Positions 27,813 through 35,725 of a stretch of DNA of 64,000 bases are shown piece after piece. Under the pieces are notes generated by a model. The model was given only the letters and a program-made list of their open reading frames with translations, was not told the DNA's origin and did not search any database. The position numbers were made by a program, and so were the translations under genes. Origin of the DNA: Methanoregula sp. GTDB taxonomy: Archaea > Halobacteriota > Methanomicrobia > Methanomicrobiales > Methanospirillaceae. The DNA is taken from positions 372,001 through 436,000 of the forward strand of contig JBAZQB010000001.1 in NCBI GenBank assembly GCA_041645435.1, read 5' to 3'. Position 1 is the first letter of the stretch. Each line of letters starts with the position of its first letter.

Positions 27813-28223
27813 ATGGTTGACATTTTCTCCCCAGAGAAGCGTAGCAAGATCATGGCCTCGATAAAAGGAAAGGATACTAAGATCGAGCTCATGCTTCGCA
27901 AGGCACTTTGGAAGGAAGGAATCCGGGGGTATCGTGTCAATACGAAATTACCTGGGAAACCGGATATTGTTTTTACAAAATATAAGGTTGCGATTTTTTG
28001 CGACGGTGATTTCTGGCATGGGAAGGATTTTGATGAATTGAAGAATCGGTTGAATCCGTACTGGATAGAGAAAATCCAAAAAAATATTGAACGTGACGAG
28101 AAAAATGATACTCGCCTATCAAAAGAAGAATGGATTGTTTTGCATTTTTGGGAAAGTGATATCCTAAAAAATTTGGAAGGATGCATCTCCAAAATCCAAA
28201 GAACAACACAATTACGAGAATAA
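27813..28223 (+). CDS. vsr: Vsr-type very short patch repair endonuclease
   Basis: A 136-aa protein of standard Vsr length. It opens DIFSPEKRSKIMASIKGKDT, then has LPGKPDIVF with catalytic Asp51, CDGDFWHGKDF with the Trp68-His69 pair, NIERDEKND, and a C-terminal strand VLHFWESDI. Vsr nicks 5' of T in T:G mismatches that arise when 5-methylcytosine deaminates, which fits the dcm gene in the same island; in restriction islands it may instead serve as a nuclease. It is the only + strand gene in the cluster, divergent from the MORC operon and convergent with the receiver gene (13 bp between stops). Confidence 0.93.
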   Translation: MVDIFSPEKRSKIMASIKGKDTKIELMLRKALWKEGIRGYRVNTKLPGKPDIVFTKYKVAIFCDGDFWHGKDFDELKNRLNPYWIEKIQKNIERDEKNDTRLSKEEWIVLHFWESDILKNLEGCISKIQRTTQLRE

Positions 28224-28235
28224 CACGGTGAAAAC

Positions 28236-29081
28236 TTATTCTTTTGGAGTTTCAAGATTCCGAATGAATTTCGTTAGTTCATCAATTTGCAATGCTACGG
28301 TGTCAATTTTGTTGAGTAAATCTCTCAGGTCTGATCTATTTAATGGGAAGGGTTCACCAGATGATATGAGTACTGTAGGGTTAGTTGGATCAATCTTACA
28401 ATGGGCTAATTTATTCCTTAAATCAGCCACCTGCATCAATTTACCTACCATTCCAGAAAATTTCGGATCTGTTTTAATGTCATATTTGTCTAGGATTTTT
28501 GCCAAGACCTTCTTTTTCCCTTCTAATGGGAGATATGATCCTTCTAATACATAATCGTGGAAATCATCCCTGAGAAAAACTTGGATTTTGAAATACTCAG
28601 CGAAAAATTCATTTAATTTTAGTTCAAGATCAATGACTTTGGAAATGACAAATCCTCGCAAAAAAATAATATTTTGGCTTCGTCGAATATTTTTATCAAT
28701 AATTAATTTCAATCTTTCAGCTACATCTTTTCCTTCCATAAATTCGATGAAGCCAAAACGACTGACCTGTTTCAAGAGTTCTATATCATTAGAAATTTCA
28801 GGAACGACAGAATAGAGAAGAATATCGATGAGTTTCTCTTTTTTACGAACTAGTTTAATTATATCAATTCCTGTAAATTCCTCTGAAATATTATAATCAG
28901 TAACAATAATTTCAATATTCTGGTTTTGATTAATGAATGCTTCTACTTTATCCCCTTCTTCATCATAAAGAAGAATTAAATTAAAACCTAACTCTTTGAG
29001 ATGTTGTCTAACTTCCTCAATTTGGTCATCGACTACTGATTTCTTATCTTCCACCCAAACAACTGTAAAATCGTCGCTCAT
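28236..29081 (-). CDS. Receiver-domain protein with helical output, partner of double-GHKL kinase
   Basis: A 281-aa protein. Residues 5-125 are a receiver-like domain with the acidic pair Glu11-Asp12 in VVWVEDKK, the candidate phospho-acceptor Asp62 in IIVTDYNIS, and LLYSVVPE where the switch Ser/Thr normally sits. The lysine region is weak. The C-terminal 150 residues are helical (VISKVIDLELKLNEFFAEYF, ADLRNKLAHCKI) and contain no DNA-binding motif; RNKLAH recalls the RxxxxH motif of HEPN folds, which would make it an RNase, but spacing and context do not prove that. Its start overlaps the kinase stop by 4 bp. Strongly AT-rich. Confidence 0.78.
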   Translation of the reverse strand: MSDDFTVVWVEDKKSVVDDQIEEVRQHLKELGFNLILLYDEEGDKVEAFINQNQNIEIIVTDYNISEEFTGIDIIKLVRKKEKLIDILLYSVVPEISNDIELLKQVSRFGFIEFMEGKDVAERLKLIIDKNIRRSQNIIFLRGFVISKVIDLELKLNEFFAEYFKIQVFLRDDFHDYVLEGSYLPLEGKKKVLAKILDKYDIKTDPKFSGMVGKLMQVADLRNKLAHCKIDPTNPTVLISSGEPFPLNRSDLRDLLNKIDTVALQIDELTKFIRNLETPKE

Positions 29082-31372
29082 CTAAAAATTACCTCAAAGC
29101 ATGCCCCTTTTTCCATCCCCGGAAGATTGTTCCCGATAAATCTAATCTCACCTTTGTTCTGGCCAATAAGTTTATTGACATAAAATAATCCGAGGCCTGA
29201 TCCATTCGTCGTTGTATATCCCCTATTGAATATGTGTTTTATTTTTGTGTCTGGGATACCTCCACCATTGTCGGAGATAAAAATATGTAGTTCGTTAACT
29301 TGCTTTTCATATTTTATTCGTATCCATGATGCGCCCGCTTTTCTCGAATTGTCAACCAAATTTTCGAAAATTATTGAAATCTCTAGCGGTTTAAATTTAT
29401 ATGGAAAAATAAGGGTCTCATTTTCATATTTTATCTTTAAATCCTGTTTATTTCCAAGTAGAATCCGATCAAGATACTCTTTTGTGAATTGGACTAGATC
29501 ACGTTTAATAGATTCAACTTTTGTATCGAACGATGCCAAACTGACATAACTTGATAATACCCGGATTTTGTCATTTTCAATTTTGATATCGTCAACTAAA
29601 GGTATCATCTCACTTGAGTCCTTTCCCTCTTTGATAAGCTGATTAAGTCTTTTGAGAATTCTCTCAATAGTAAAAGTTGTAATTTTTATTGAATGATTTA
29701 AGCTCATCAGTACATCTTTGTCTGCGGATACTGCTTGTTCGAGAAAAAGGGAGGACTTTTTGGCAGCTTCTAGGTCTTCTACAATATCAGCTTTTTCCTC
29801 CTCTAAAATTTTTATTCCAATGCGAGCTGCTTTCAATTGGCTTTCAATATATTTTCTTGCAGGTGCAGATTTTACATGAACTTTCAGTGATTCAATGTTT
29901 TTCATTACTTCTGAAAGTTTTTCGACTTGTTTCTCCTTCGCAATCTGGAAAAGGTTAGGGTTTATTTCCAAATCTTTTTCGGGATCATTGATCATGCCCA
30001 CGAGTTTATTGATAAGTTTTAAGCTGTCCTCTTTAATTTCTGTCGGAGTTTTCGCATCGGAGTCCCAATCTATGCCTTCGACGACATACCTTTCCAGTCT
30101 CCTAAGCACTTTTTTATGGAAAAAATCGTTCAGCTGGTTAAAGGCATCTGTCTTGATGACTCCTCCATCTCTGCTTGATACTTCCTTGAACCCAGGCTGG
30201 TAACCGTTAACTTCGATGCGTCCCATTAATTCCCGATTAGAAAGGTATCTTTTATACCCTTGTCCCTTCCTTCCTTCAAGTCCTAACCAATCATCTCCCT
30301 CATCCCCGTATGGATGAACACGGAATCGGTTTTTGTACAAGAATATTGATCCATACCTGAATGGTTGCAATCCCATTATTCTTGAAAAAGCTTGTTTCGC
30401 TTCTTTATTCAGAAAAAAGATCTTAATATTGATATTTTTTAACAGTCGATAATCATTTTTTTCTTCGAGACTGAAGATGAATTCATTTTTATCGTAAAGT
30501 TTCGTAACTATTTTCTCACCAGTCTCATTTACCTGACAACTAATTTGGGTCGTTTTTATTCCAAGTTTTTCAAAAACAATATTTTTTACTATACCATTGA
30601 TAACTTTGATATCCCATTCTTTGTCTTTTTTCTTTGCCTCCTCAATGTTTTTCTTATCTTCTTGAACAAATTCCTCGGCCTCTAAAGAGATCTCGATCTC
30701 GGTGATTTCACCGGTTTCTGAAGGATTTATTAATCTCTGAAGGTACCTTTTTAAATCTAATAATTTTTTCTCATCCCAGGTATCATTCAGTGAAGAGATT
30801 ATGAGAATTGTGCCGTTATTAAAATCCTTTTGGATACCGTAATCTTTTATTTTGGTTTTACTGACTTTTTCATAATCTACCTTAATTGTATGGAATTCTT
30901 TTTTTGGGTCTTCTTCAAATTTTTTCCAATTTAACTGGAGTTGTTGATATTCTTTTTCCCCTTCTTTTTTTGTTAATAATATGAGGTCGCTTCCCAAACG
31001 ATCGCAAGAAAATCGGCCAATACCTTTTTGGCCTGCAAATATCCTATTCCCAATAATTTTTTTACGATAATTCGGATTTTCCCCGTCTAATGATTTCTCA
31101 AAATCTTTTTTATCAGAGTAACCGACGAAAAGCCATTTATTGAGCAGATCTTCATATGACATCCCCGAGCCATCATCAATAATAAGAATTCTAGATCCTT
31201 TTGATTTATTTTCATCCTTAATGTTTTCAAAAAGGATCCTTACTTTTTTTGCATTTGCATCATACGAATTTTTGACAAGCTCAAAGATTGCCATTAAATC
31301 ATTAGTAATTAATTCACGACCAATGATATTCTTTAAACCAGAGCTGATTTTGAAATCAAGTTCGTGCTCCAT
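29078..31372 (-). CDS. Double-GHKL protein: Hsp90/MORC-like ATPase plus histidine-kinase-like module
   Basis: A 764-aa protein with two ATP-binding GHKL domains. The N-terminal one has ELVKNSYDAN (Glu31, Asn35), IIDDGSGM (about 64-71) and GQKGIGRFS (114-122), the pattern of Hsp90/MutL/MORC proteins. Residues 230-450 are the transducer. A coiled coil (480-560) ends in a helix with MSLNHSIKITTFTIERIL, where His560 is placed like a kinase H box. The C-terminal HATPase_c has NLVDNSRKAG (671-680), ISDNGGGIP and GSGLGL. It begins at the base after the dcm stop and overlaps the receiver gene, so the three form one operon. The layout suggests that ATPase clamping on DNA controls phosphotransfer. Confidence 0.85.
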   Translation of the reverse strand: MEHELDFKISSGLKNIIGRELITNDLMAIFELVKNSYDANAKKVRILFENIKDENKSKGSRILIIDDGSGMSYEDLLNKWLFVGYSDKKDFEKSLDGENPNYRKKIIGNRIFAGQKGIGRFSCDRLGSDLILLTKKEGEKEYQQLQLNWKKFEEDPKKEFHTIKVDYEKVSKTKIKDYGIQKDFNNGTILIISSLNDTWDEKKLLDLKRYLQRLINPSETGEITEIEISLEAEEFVQEDKKNIEEAKKKDKEWDIKVINGIVKNIVFEKLGIKTTQISCQVNETGEKIVTKLYDKNEFIFSLEEKNDYRLLKNINIKIFFLNKEAKQAFSRIMGLQPFRYGSIFLYKNRFRVHPYGDEGDDWLGLEGRKGQGYKRYLSNRELMGRIEVNGYQPGFKEVSSRDGGVIKTDAFNQLNDFFHKKVLRRLERYVVEGIDWDSDAKTPTEIKEDSLKLINKLVGMINDPEKDLEINPNLFQIAKEKQVEKLSEVMKNIESLKVHVKSAPARKYIESQLKAARIGIKILEEEKADIVEDLEAAKKSSLFLEQAVSADKDVLMSLNHSIKITTFTIERILKRLNQLIKEGKDSSEMIPLVDDIKIENDKIRVLSSYVSLASFDTKVESIKRDLVQFTKEYLDRILLGNKQDLKIKYENETLIFPYKFKPLEISIIFENLVDNSRKAGASWIRIKYEKQVNELHIFISDNGGGIPDTKIKHIFNRGYTTTNGSGLGLFYVNKLIGQNKGEIRFIGNNLPGMEKGACFEVIFR

Positions 31373-32563
31373 TTAACCCATCGCCTTCAATACAATCCCC
31401 GCTTGTTCAACAAATAAAGGCGGTATCGCGTTGCCTACCTGAGTGTACCGGGGAACCTCAGAAGTTCTTAACGTACCGCCGGTCGTATACTTATCCTTGA
31501 ACTCGAACCAATCATTGAATGATTGGAGACGGGCAAATTCCCTTACCGTAAGGACCCGTGGTTCGGAATAATGGATATAGTCATCAGTTAACGTTGTAAG
31601 GGTTGGGCTCGGCTGGTTTGGGTCCATGGGAGTGATGCTTTGTTTCTTTAGGTTAAGATCCTCTTTTGTGACGCTACTTATGTTCTTGTTCCGGGGGTAC
31701 GTGTCCAAATAAAATTGGAATCGTTCCATTGTCTTATTCCTGTGGTTAACGAACCTGTGGCTATCTGGGTTTTTTGTGTAATCCCCTTTCATGACTTTTT
31801 GGTACTCGCTTTGAATCGGCCCATACACACCAAATTGAAAATTCGGGAATTCGGAAGATTTTATCTTGCCATGTCGCTGTTCAAGATCTGATATTGCATC
31901 CCAGGCCGTAGATATTTCAGGTAACCCTTTTTCATGGAGGAACGATTTTTTATTTTCCTTAAGGTTTTCAAAGAAAGTTGCAGCATTTCCCTCGTTTATT
32001 CCCACAAGGATAAACCTTCTTCTCCGCTGGGGAACACCATATTCCGAAAAATTAATTATCCTTGGTTCTACGTCATATCCCAATGATTCTAATTTTTTCT
32101 GGACAATTTCCGAGTAGATCTTGCCGTCCGAGGGTTTCTTTACGAATTTTGCCGTAAATCCCCGAACATTTTCGAAGAAAACCATTTTTGGCTTGACAAG
32201 TTCCACAAAGTCCAGGTAAGAATTGACAAGCTGGTTCCGGTGATCCTGTTCATCACGCTTCCCAGCAAATGAGAATCCTTGGCATGGCGGGCCTCCTGCA
32301 ATCAAGTCAACTTCGCCTTCAAGTGCCTTTAGTTCTTTAGCATGTTCTTTCAGGACAACTTTGATGTCATGAGCTTTAGGAGATAGCCAATCAGGCCAAT
32401 CAAAATGTTGGTGTTTATCTATCAAGTTATGCTTGAGGGTCGCGAAAGCCATCTGGTTTTTTTCAATCGCAAAGAGCCCTTTCCATCCAGCGTTGTGTAA
32501 GCCCAGAGATAGTCCGCCGCATCCGGCAAAAAGGTCGATATAATTTTCTGGGCGATCGGCCAT
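31373..32563 (-). CDS. dcm: C5-cytosine DNA methyltransferase (Dcm-type)
   Basis: A 396-aa enzyme with the conserved motifs in order: I DLFAGCGGLSLGLH, IV GGPPCQGFSFAG with the nucleophile Cys94, VI FFENVRGF (Glu131-Asn132-Val133), VIII QRRRRFILVG, a target-recognition region of about 130 residues, IX VREFARLQSF and X QVGNAIPP. It transfers methyl from S-adenosylmethionine to carbon 5 of cytosine; the target sequence cannot be read. It is first in the operon with the double-GHKL and receiver genes. The Vsr gene in the same island supports 5-methylcytosine as the product. It most likely marks host DNA as self. Confidence 0.95.
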   Translation of the reverse strand: MADRPENYIDLFAGCGGLSLGLHNAGWKGLFAIEKNQMAFATLKHNLIDKHQHFDWPDWLSPKAHDIKVVLKEHAKELKALEGEVDLIAGGPPCQGFSFAGKRDEQDHRNQLVNSYLDFVELVKPKMVFFENVRGFTAKFVKKPSDGKIYSEIVQKKLESLGYDVEPRIINFSEYGVPQRRRRFILVGINEGNAATFFENLKENKKSFLHEKGLPEISTAWDAISDLEQRHGKIKSSEFPNFQFGVYGPIQSEYQKVMKGDYTKNPDSHRFVNHRNKTMERFQFYLDTYPRNKNISSVTKEDLNLKKQSITPMDPNQPSPTLTTLTDDYIHYSEPRVLTVREFARLQSFNDWFEFKDKYTTGGTLRTSEVPRYTQVGNAIPPLFVEQAGIVLKAMG

Positions 32564-32623
32564 GCTACAAGTTTTACTTTTATGCCTATATTATAACTTG
32601 TTAATGTGGTGTGAATATATATC

Positions 32624-32670
32624 TGGGCTAGCCCACGCGGCAAGGGGCGCCAGCCCCTTTTGAGCGTCAA
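32624..32670 (-). repeat. Hairpin element, right border of defence island (inverted copy)
   Basis: On the minus strand it reads TTGACGCTCAA, AAGGGGCTGGCGCCCC, then TTGCCGCGTGGGCTAGCCC. It lies between dcm and the AbrB-like gene and mirrors the copy at 20830. It might also act as a terminator for the AbrB-like gene. Confidence 0.82.
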
Positions 32671-32675
32671 TCCAC

Positions 32676-32864
32676 TCACACCTTCGTTTTATAGACTCGC
32701 TCGTATTGTAAAACTAGGTTGCCCTTTTCTTCCTTGGTAGTCAAACGAAAAAAATCGCCTGGATTAATCTCTTTGGATTTAACGACGTCAGAAGGGATTG
32801 TGAGATCGAGAGAATTGGAACCAAAGTGGTACCGGGACTTAACAATAATTTCCTTCTGAACCAT
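32676..32864 (-). CDS. AbrB/SpoVT-type small DNA-binding protein
   Basis: A 62-aa protein from ATG 32864 with GGGAG seven bases upstream; longer versions to 32960 would include the operator region. The beta-hairpin swapped fold is suggested by VKSRYHFGSNSLDLTIPSDVV followed within a few residues by INPGDFFRLTT and a final strand NLVLQYERVY. Such proteins are transition-state regulators or antitoxins. It sits 113 bp upstream of dcm in the same direction and behind a region with repeated ATGCACA boxes, so it probably controls its own transcription and perhaps the dcm operon. Confidence 0.78.
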   Translation of the reverse strand: MVQKEIIVKSRYHFGSNSLDLTIPSDVVKSKEINPGDFFRLTTKEEKGNLVLQYERVYKTKV

Positions 32865-32881
32865 ATCTCCCAATTGGAGAT

Positions 32882-32934
32882 ATGCACATATAGGGATTAA
32901 TGCACAAATAGAATATGGTATATACCATGTGCAT
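32882..32934. promoter_or_regulatory. Candidate operator/promoter of the AbrB-like gene
   Basis: ATGCACA occurs at 32882-32888 and 32900-32906 and as its inverse TGTGCAT at 32928-32934. Between them is the perfect 14-bp palindrome ATGGTATATACCAT (32915-32928), which also contains a TATA-like core. The cluster lies 18-70 bp upstream of the start codon at 32864, where a repressor site would be expected. Confidence 0.6.
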
Positions 32935-33152
32935 AGATTTATCCTCCCCGCCGCCAACACTAACTCCGGTGCACTGGTGACAAATATTCGTCAACCCCGT
33001 ACCCCGGAGAAACACACCGGTGAGGATACCCCCGGCTTTAACCGATACGTCTGAACACGGTGCTCCGGCGGCCCGGGAAAATATCACCAGTCACCAGAAT
33101 AGTAACGAAATAAGTATCAAAGAAGAGACCTGTTTTTTCCATCCAAAAGAGA

Positions 33153-33428
33153 TTAAAAAAAATAAAAGAACTTCAAGTGACCAGCTCGCCACCCCCGGAA
33201 CAGCCCCCACGCCGAAGCCGCTCCAATCCCAATGAATACCGCTGTAAGGCCGAACCAGCCGATGCCAATCCCGCATTCACCCCCGCTCGAATAAATCTCC
33301 GCGCACCTGGCAGAAACAATCACGAAGATCACGATCAGGTTTGCGATGCAGAGGATAAGGAGAATGGCATAACAAAGGGTCTGATACTCATCCGAGGATA
33401 GTACTTTGATAAGAAAATCTCTTGACAT
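33153..33428 (-). CDS. Small membrane protein, unknown function
   Basis: A 91-aa protein from ATG 33428, which has an excellent ribosome site (AAGGAGTGAT) directly upstream. Two membrane helices are evident: CYAILLILCIANLIVIFVIV and a second of GIGWFGLTAVFIGIGAASAW. Between them is a Cys-containing loop (SARCAEIYSSGGECG) that could form a disulfide outside the cell. No homologue recognised. It diverges from the overlapping small ORFs at 33.7 kb across a long palindrome. Confidence 0.7.
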   Translation of the reverse strand: MSRDFLIKVLSSDEYQTLCYAILLILCIANLIVIFVIVSARCAEIYSSGGECGIGIGWFGLTAVFIGIGAASAWGLFRGWRAGHLKFFYFF

Positions 33429-33581
33429 AATCACTCCTTGTTGGTTTTTCGAGAGAATTCTTCCCCAGTTCATTCCCGGCCGCCATCCCTGCATTCTTCC
33501 CGTGGATCAGCCTTAAAGACATTCGCCCCCGCCGGACTAAGGGTATCCCGGAGCGGATTTCCTTAATCCGGCACTTAACAT

Positions 33582-33633
33582 TTCTAACGCGCTCGTCTAC
33601 CATTCAGGGATCCGGTAGATGGTTGCGTTAGAA
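33582..33633. promoter_or_regulatory. 52-bp interrupted palindrome between divergent genes
   Basis: Symmetric layout: TTCTAACGC, 5 bp, TCTACC, 12 bp, GGTAGA, 5 bp, GCGTTAGAA. Both arm pairs are perfect and the spacing is exactly mirrored. It is followed by a TATA-like GTTATATAAC at about 33636. It lies between the membrane protein gene and the small ORFs, so a shared operator is the simplest reading; a recombination site is the alternative. Confidence 0.65.
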
Positions 33634-33706
33634 TCGTTATATAACGCGTGACAAAACCCCTATTCGTGGACAGCCGGGGGTTGTCCCAAAAAGAAAAAAC
33701 GGGTCA

Positions 33707-34027
33707 ATGCGATGCGACGAACATCGCAAAAAGACCCGGTCAGCCCGGGAGGACCATGATAATCAGCGTATTTTTTTACCAGGATTATCGCGTCTTCGGG
33801 TTGACACCAAAGGAAGTGATAGCATAGAAACCACAAACAGAAGTAAAAACGCTCCTGCCGGTACCCGGCAGGATACCATGCTGGTCAGGAAAGAAAAACA
33901 GCCATTATCTCCGGTTCGGGAGGTATCCCGCAAGACGGAGATACTCGGCACCGGCTTCCGGTCACGTTCTCACCGGAAAACACAAAAGAACCCGGACGGG
34001 GATGATGATGGCAACGAGGAACACTGA
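33707..34027 (+). CDS. Doubtful hydrophilic small ORF
   Basis: A 106-codon frame rich in Arg, Lys, Asp and Glu with no hydrophobic core and no ribosome site at its start. Its one supporting feature is that its stop overlaps the start of the next ORF (TGATG). Other short frames overlap its front, for example one from 33712. I would not trust it without expression data. Confidence 0.3.
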   Translation: MRCDEHRKKTRSAREDHDNQRIFLPGLSRLRVDTKGSDSIETTNRSKNAPAGTRQDTMLVRKEKQPLSPVREVSRKTEILGTGFRSRSHRKTQKNPDGDDDGNEEH

Positions 34028-34326
34028 TGATGAATCGCCCGGCAGGCGGAGGCGGGCACGGGATACCAAAGAGTAGATCCGTGACCGAGGGGGAAATCCC
34101 CCTCTACCTGCTGCCCCGGGCAATTGCCCGGCAGATCAACCGGATAGGCGATTCGGTGTACCGGGTCAGCGTGAAGCGGACGCACTGGCATCATTACAAC
34201 ATTTCCATCCGGACAAAATCCCTGCCAAAGGAACTTGCCCCGCCGCGGGTTACCGGAGAACGTTCCCGGGATTCCATCGTGGAACCCCGGAATAATTCCG
34301 GTGAACCGGATCCAGGTGAGAGATGA
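34027..34326 (+). CDS. Small basic protein, unknown function
   Basis: A 99-aa protein with GAGGA about ten bases before its ATG. The middle (IPLYLLPRAIARQINRIGDS followed by VYRVSVKRTHWHHYNIS) has a plausible helix-strand pattern; the ends look disordered. Its stop overlaps the start of the next gene (ATGA), so the two are probably co-translated. No family recognised. Confidence 0.5.
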   Translation: MMNRPAGGGGHGIPKSRSVTEGEIPLYLLPRAIARQINRIGDSVYRVSVKRTHWHHYNISIRTKSLPKELAPPRVTGERSRDSIVEPRNNSGEPDPGER

Positions 34327-34697
34327 GCCGGGGACCGCCGTCGCGCCGGGCCCTGGCGGATGCGATACCTATTGCACGCCAGCGGGGTGCCATCCAGGTT
34401 GCCGGGCGTGGTCCGGAAAAACTGTATGATTTCACGATCGTCTCTGTCCTGCCGGTAGTATTCGTACGTGTCTCGTATTGTGCACATATTCATGCGCCGG
34501 CAGCAGAACTCGCAGGGGAATTCAAAGACTGCCTGGATCGGCTCTGCCTGATCACGAAGCATGAATCCATATCTCGCGAACTCTGGCTCCGCTCAAGGCA
34601 TGGCACGTGGCGGTTCTTCCGTCTTATTGCGGAATGTCTTGTCGAGCTGGGGCGGGATGGTCAGCCGCTTGCAGGGAAAAACGCTGCAAGCGTGTAA
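34323..34697 (+). CDS. Small protein with possible endonuclease-like fold, unknown function
   Basis: A 124-aa protein. A helix (RRALADAIPIARQRGA) precedes two strands (LYDFTIVSVL, VVFVRVSYC) and a helix of AAELAGEFKDCLDRLCLI; then SRELWLRSRHGTWRFFRLI. This order resembles small archaeal proteins with a nuclease-like alpha/beta core, where VFVRVKR would be expected in place of VFVRVSY. The lysine needed for catalysis is therefore missing and any activity is doubtful. Overlaps the preceding gene by 4 bp. Confidence 0.55.
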   Translation: MSRGPPSRRALADAIPIARQRGAIQVAGRGPEKLYDFTIVSVLPVVFVRVSYCAHIHAPAAELAGEFKDCLDRLCLITKHESISRELWLRSRHGTWRFFRLIAECLVELGRDGQPLAGKNAASV

Positions 34698-34830
34698 GCT
34701 GCTATGGTGTAGGAAGAGATCACTCGTTTTTTCATCTGGCAGAGACGGGATCTTCCTTTGGATTCAAATCCGAAGTTCCCCCGACAGAGGGACTATCCCT
34801 CCGGGGGGTATGATCCCTGTTTTTAGAATA

Positions 34831-35004
34831 CCTCCAAAATACGCCCGTATAATGCCCCGTTTTCCCCTTTTTCCCGGTTTTGAGGTAATAATTCGGGAAA
34901 ATGCGGTAATAATTCGGTCAAATCAAGTATTTTTACGTCGGAGAACCAGAGGCAATAATTAGCAGTATTTGGGAGGCGAAAACTAAGAGCGATCATAGTT
35001 CAGG
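34831..35004 (+). repeat. Spaced direct repeat, unit 1
   Basis: 174 bp repeated at 35091-35264 with an offset of 260 bp. Landmarks: AATACGCCCGTA, AATGCCCCGTTTTCCCC, GAGGTAATAATTCGGGAAAA, TTTTTACGTCGGAGAACCAG, TTTGGGAGGCGAAAACTAAG and GCGATCATAGTTCAGG. Each unit also has an internal doublet of GGTAATAATTC. Non-coding. Confidence 0.88.
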
Positions 35005-35090
35005 AGGGGTTCATCTTTTTACGACCAGGATCGCGGGTGATAAAAGATCCTTTTTTGGAATGAACCCCTTTTTCAGACATCCCGTGAGTA

Positions 35091-35264
35091 CCCCTGAAAT
35101 ACGCCCGTAAAATGCCCCGTTTTCCCCTTTTTTCCCGCATCTGAGGTAATAATTCGGGAAAATGCGGTAATAATTCTTTCAAATCAAGTGTTTTTACGTC
35201 GGAGAACCAGAGGCAGTAATTAGCAGTATTTGGGAGGCGAAAACTAAGAGCGATCATAGTTCAG
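35091..35264 (+). repeat. Spaced direct repeat, unit 2
   Basis: Second unit, about 95% identical by eye to 34831-35004. The 86 bp between units is unrelated in sequence. The GCCCGTA...GCCCCG beginning, read in reverse, recalls the right end of the dispersed 260-bp repeat. Confidence 0.88.
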
Positions 35265-35725
35265 GGTTAGCAGGTGATGAAACCAGGCTTATGGGTCAAT
35301 AAGAAATCCTTCTGAACCTCGTTCCTCCTGAACTTGGCATTCTTGTAGCCAGTGTAGCCAAAGCACGTAACGAGCATCTACTTGAGTATTGAATCGATTA
35401 AGGGAACCGCGATCCCCATACTGACCGCTTCATAGACTTCCAACTGCAGCATTTTTTGCAACTTTCCAGCAATCCTGCCAGGTTGTCCACCTATCGGAGG
35501 ACCAGTAGCTGAATGCGCTATAAAATTTATAATCCTGAGAAAAAAATCAAATTCCCGTGGACATCAATAAGGTGTCCCAAAACTGTAGGACGGGTTCACC
35601 AAGCGACAAAACTACGTTGAACCCGGTCCCGCCCGTAGGCACGTGATCATTATCTTCTGATCCTGAAAGTTTTCCCATGCCTTCGAGCGTAGCGTATGAA
35701 ATACGCGAAAAGGAGTTGAAGAGAA
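35265..35725. other. Gene-free stretch with a DNA polymerase relic
   Basis: No intact gene. The minus strand at 35330-35386 encodes a short polymerase-like peptide (separate entry). Near 35700 is the ribosome site AAAAGGAGTTG of the following secreted protein. Confidence 0.5.
35330..35386 (-). pseudogene. Relic of family-B DNA polymerase motif
   Basis: On the minus strand 19 codons read LK*MLVTCFGYTGYKNAKF. VTCFGYTGYKNAKFG is the conserved region around motif B of euryarchaeal polymerase B, where the codon before MLV is normally Trp, so TGG to TAG explains the stop. Flanking translation does not resemble polymerase, so this is a 57-bp splinter of a polB gene. Confidence 0.55.
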
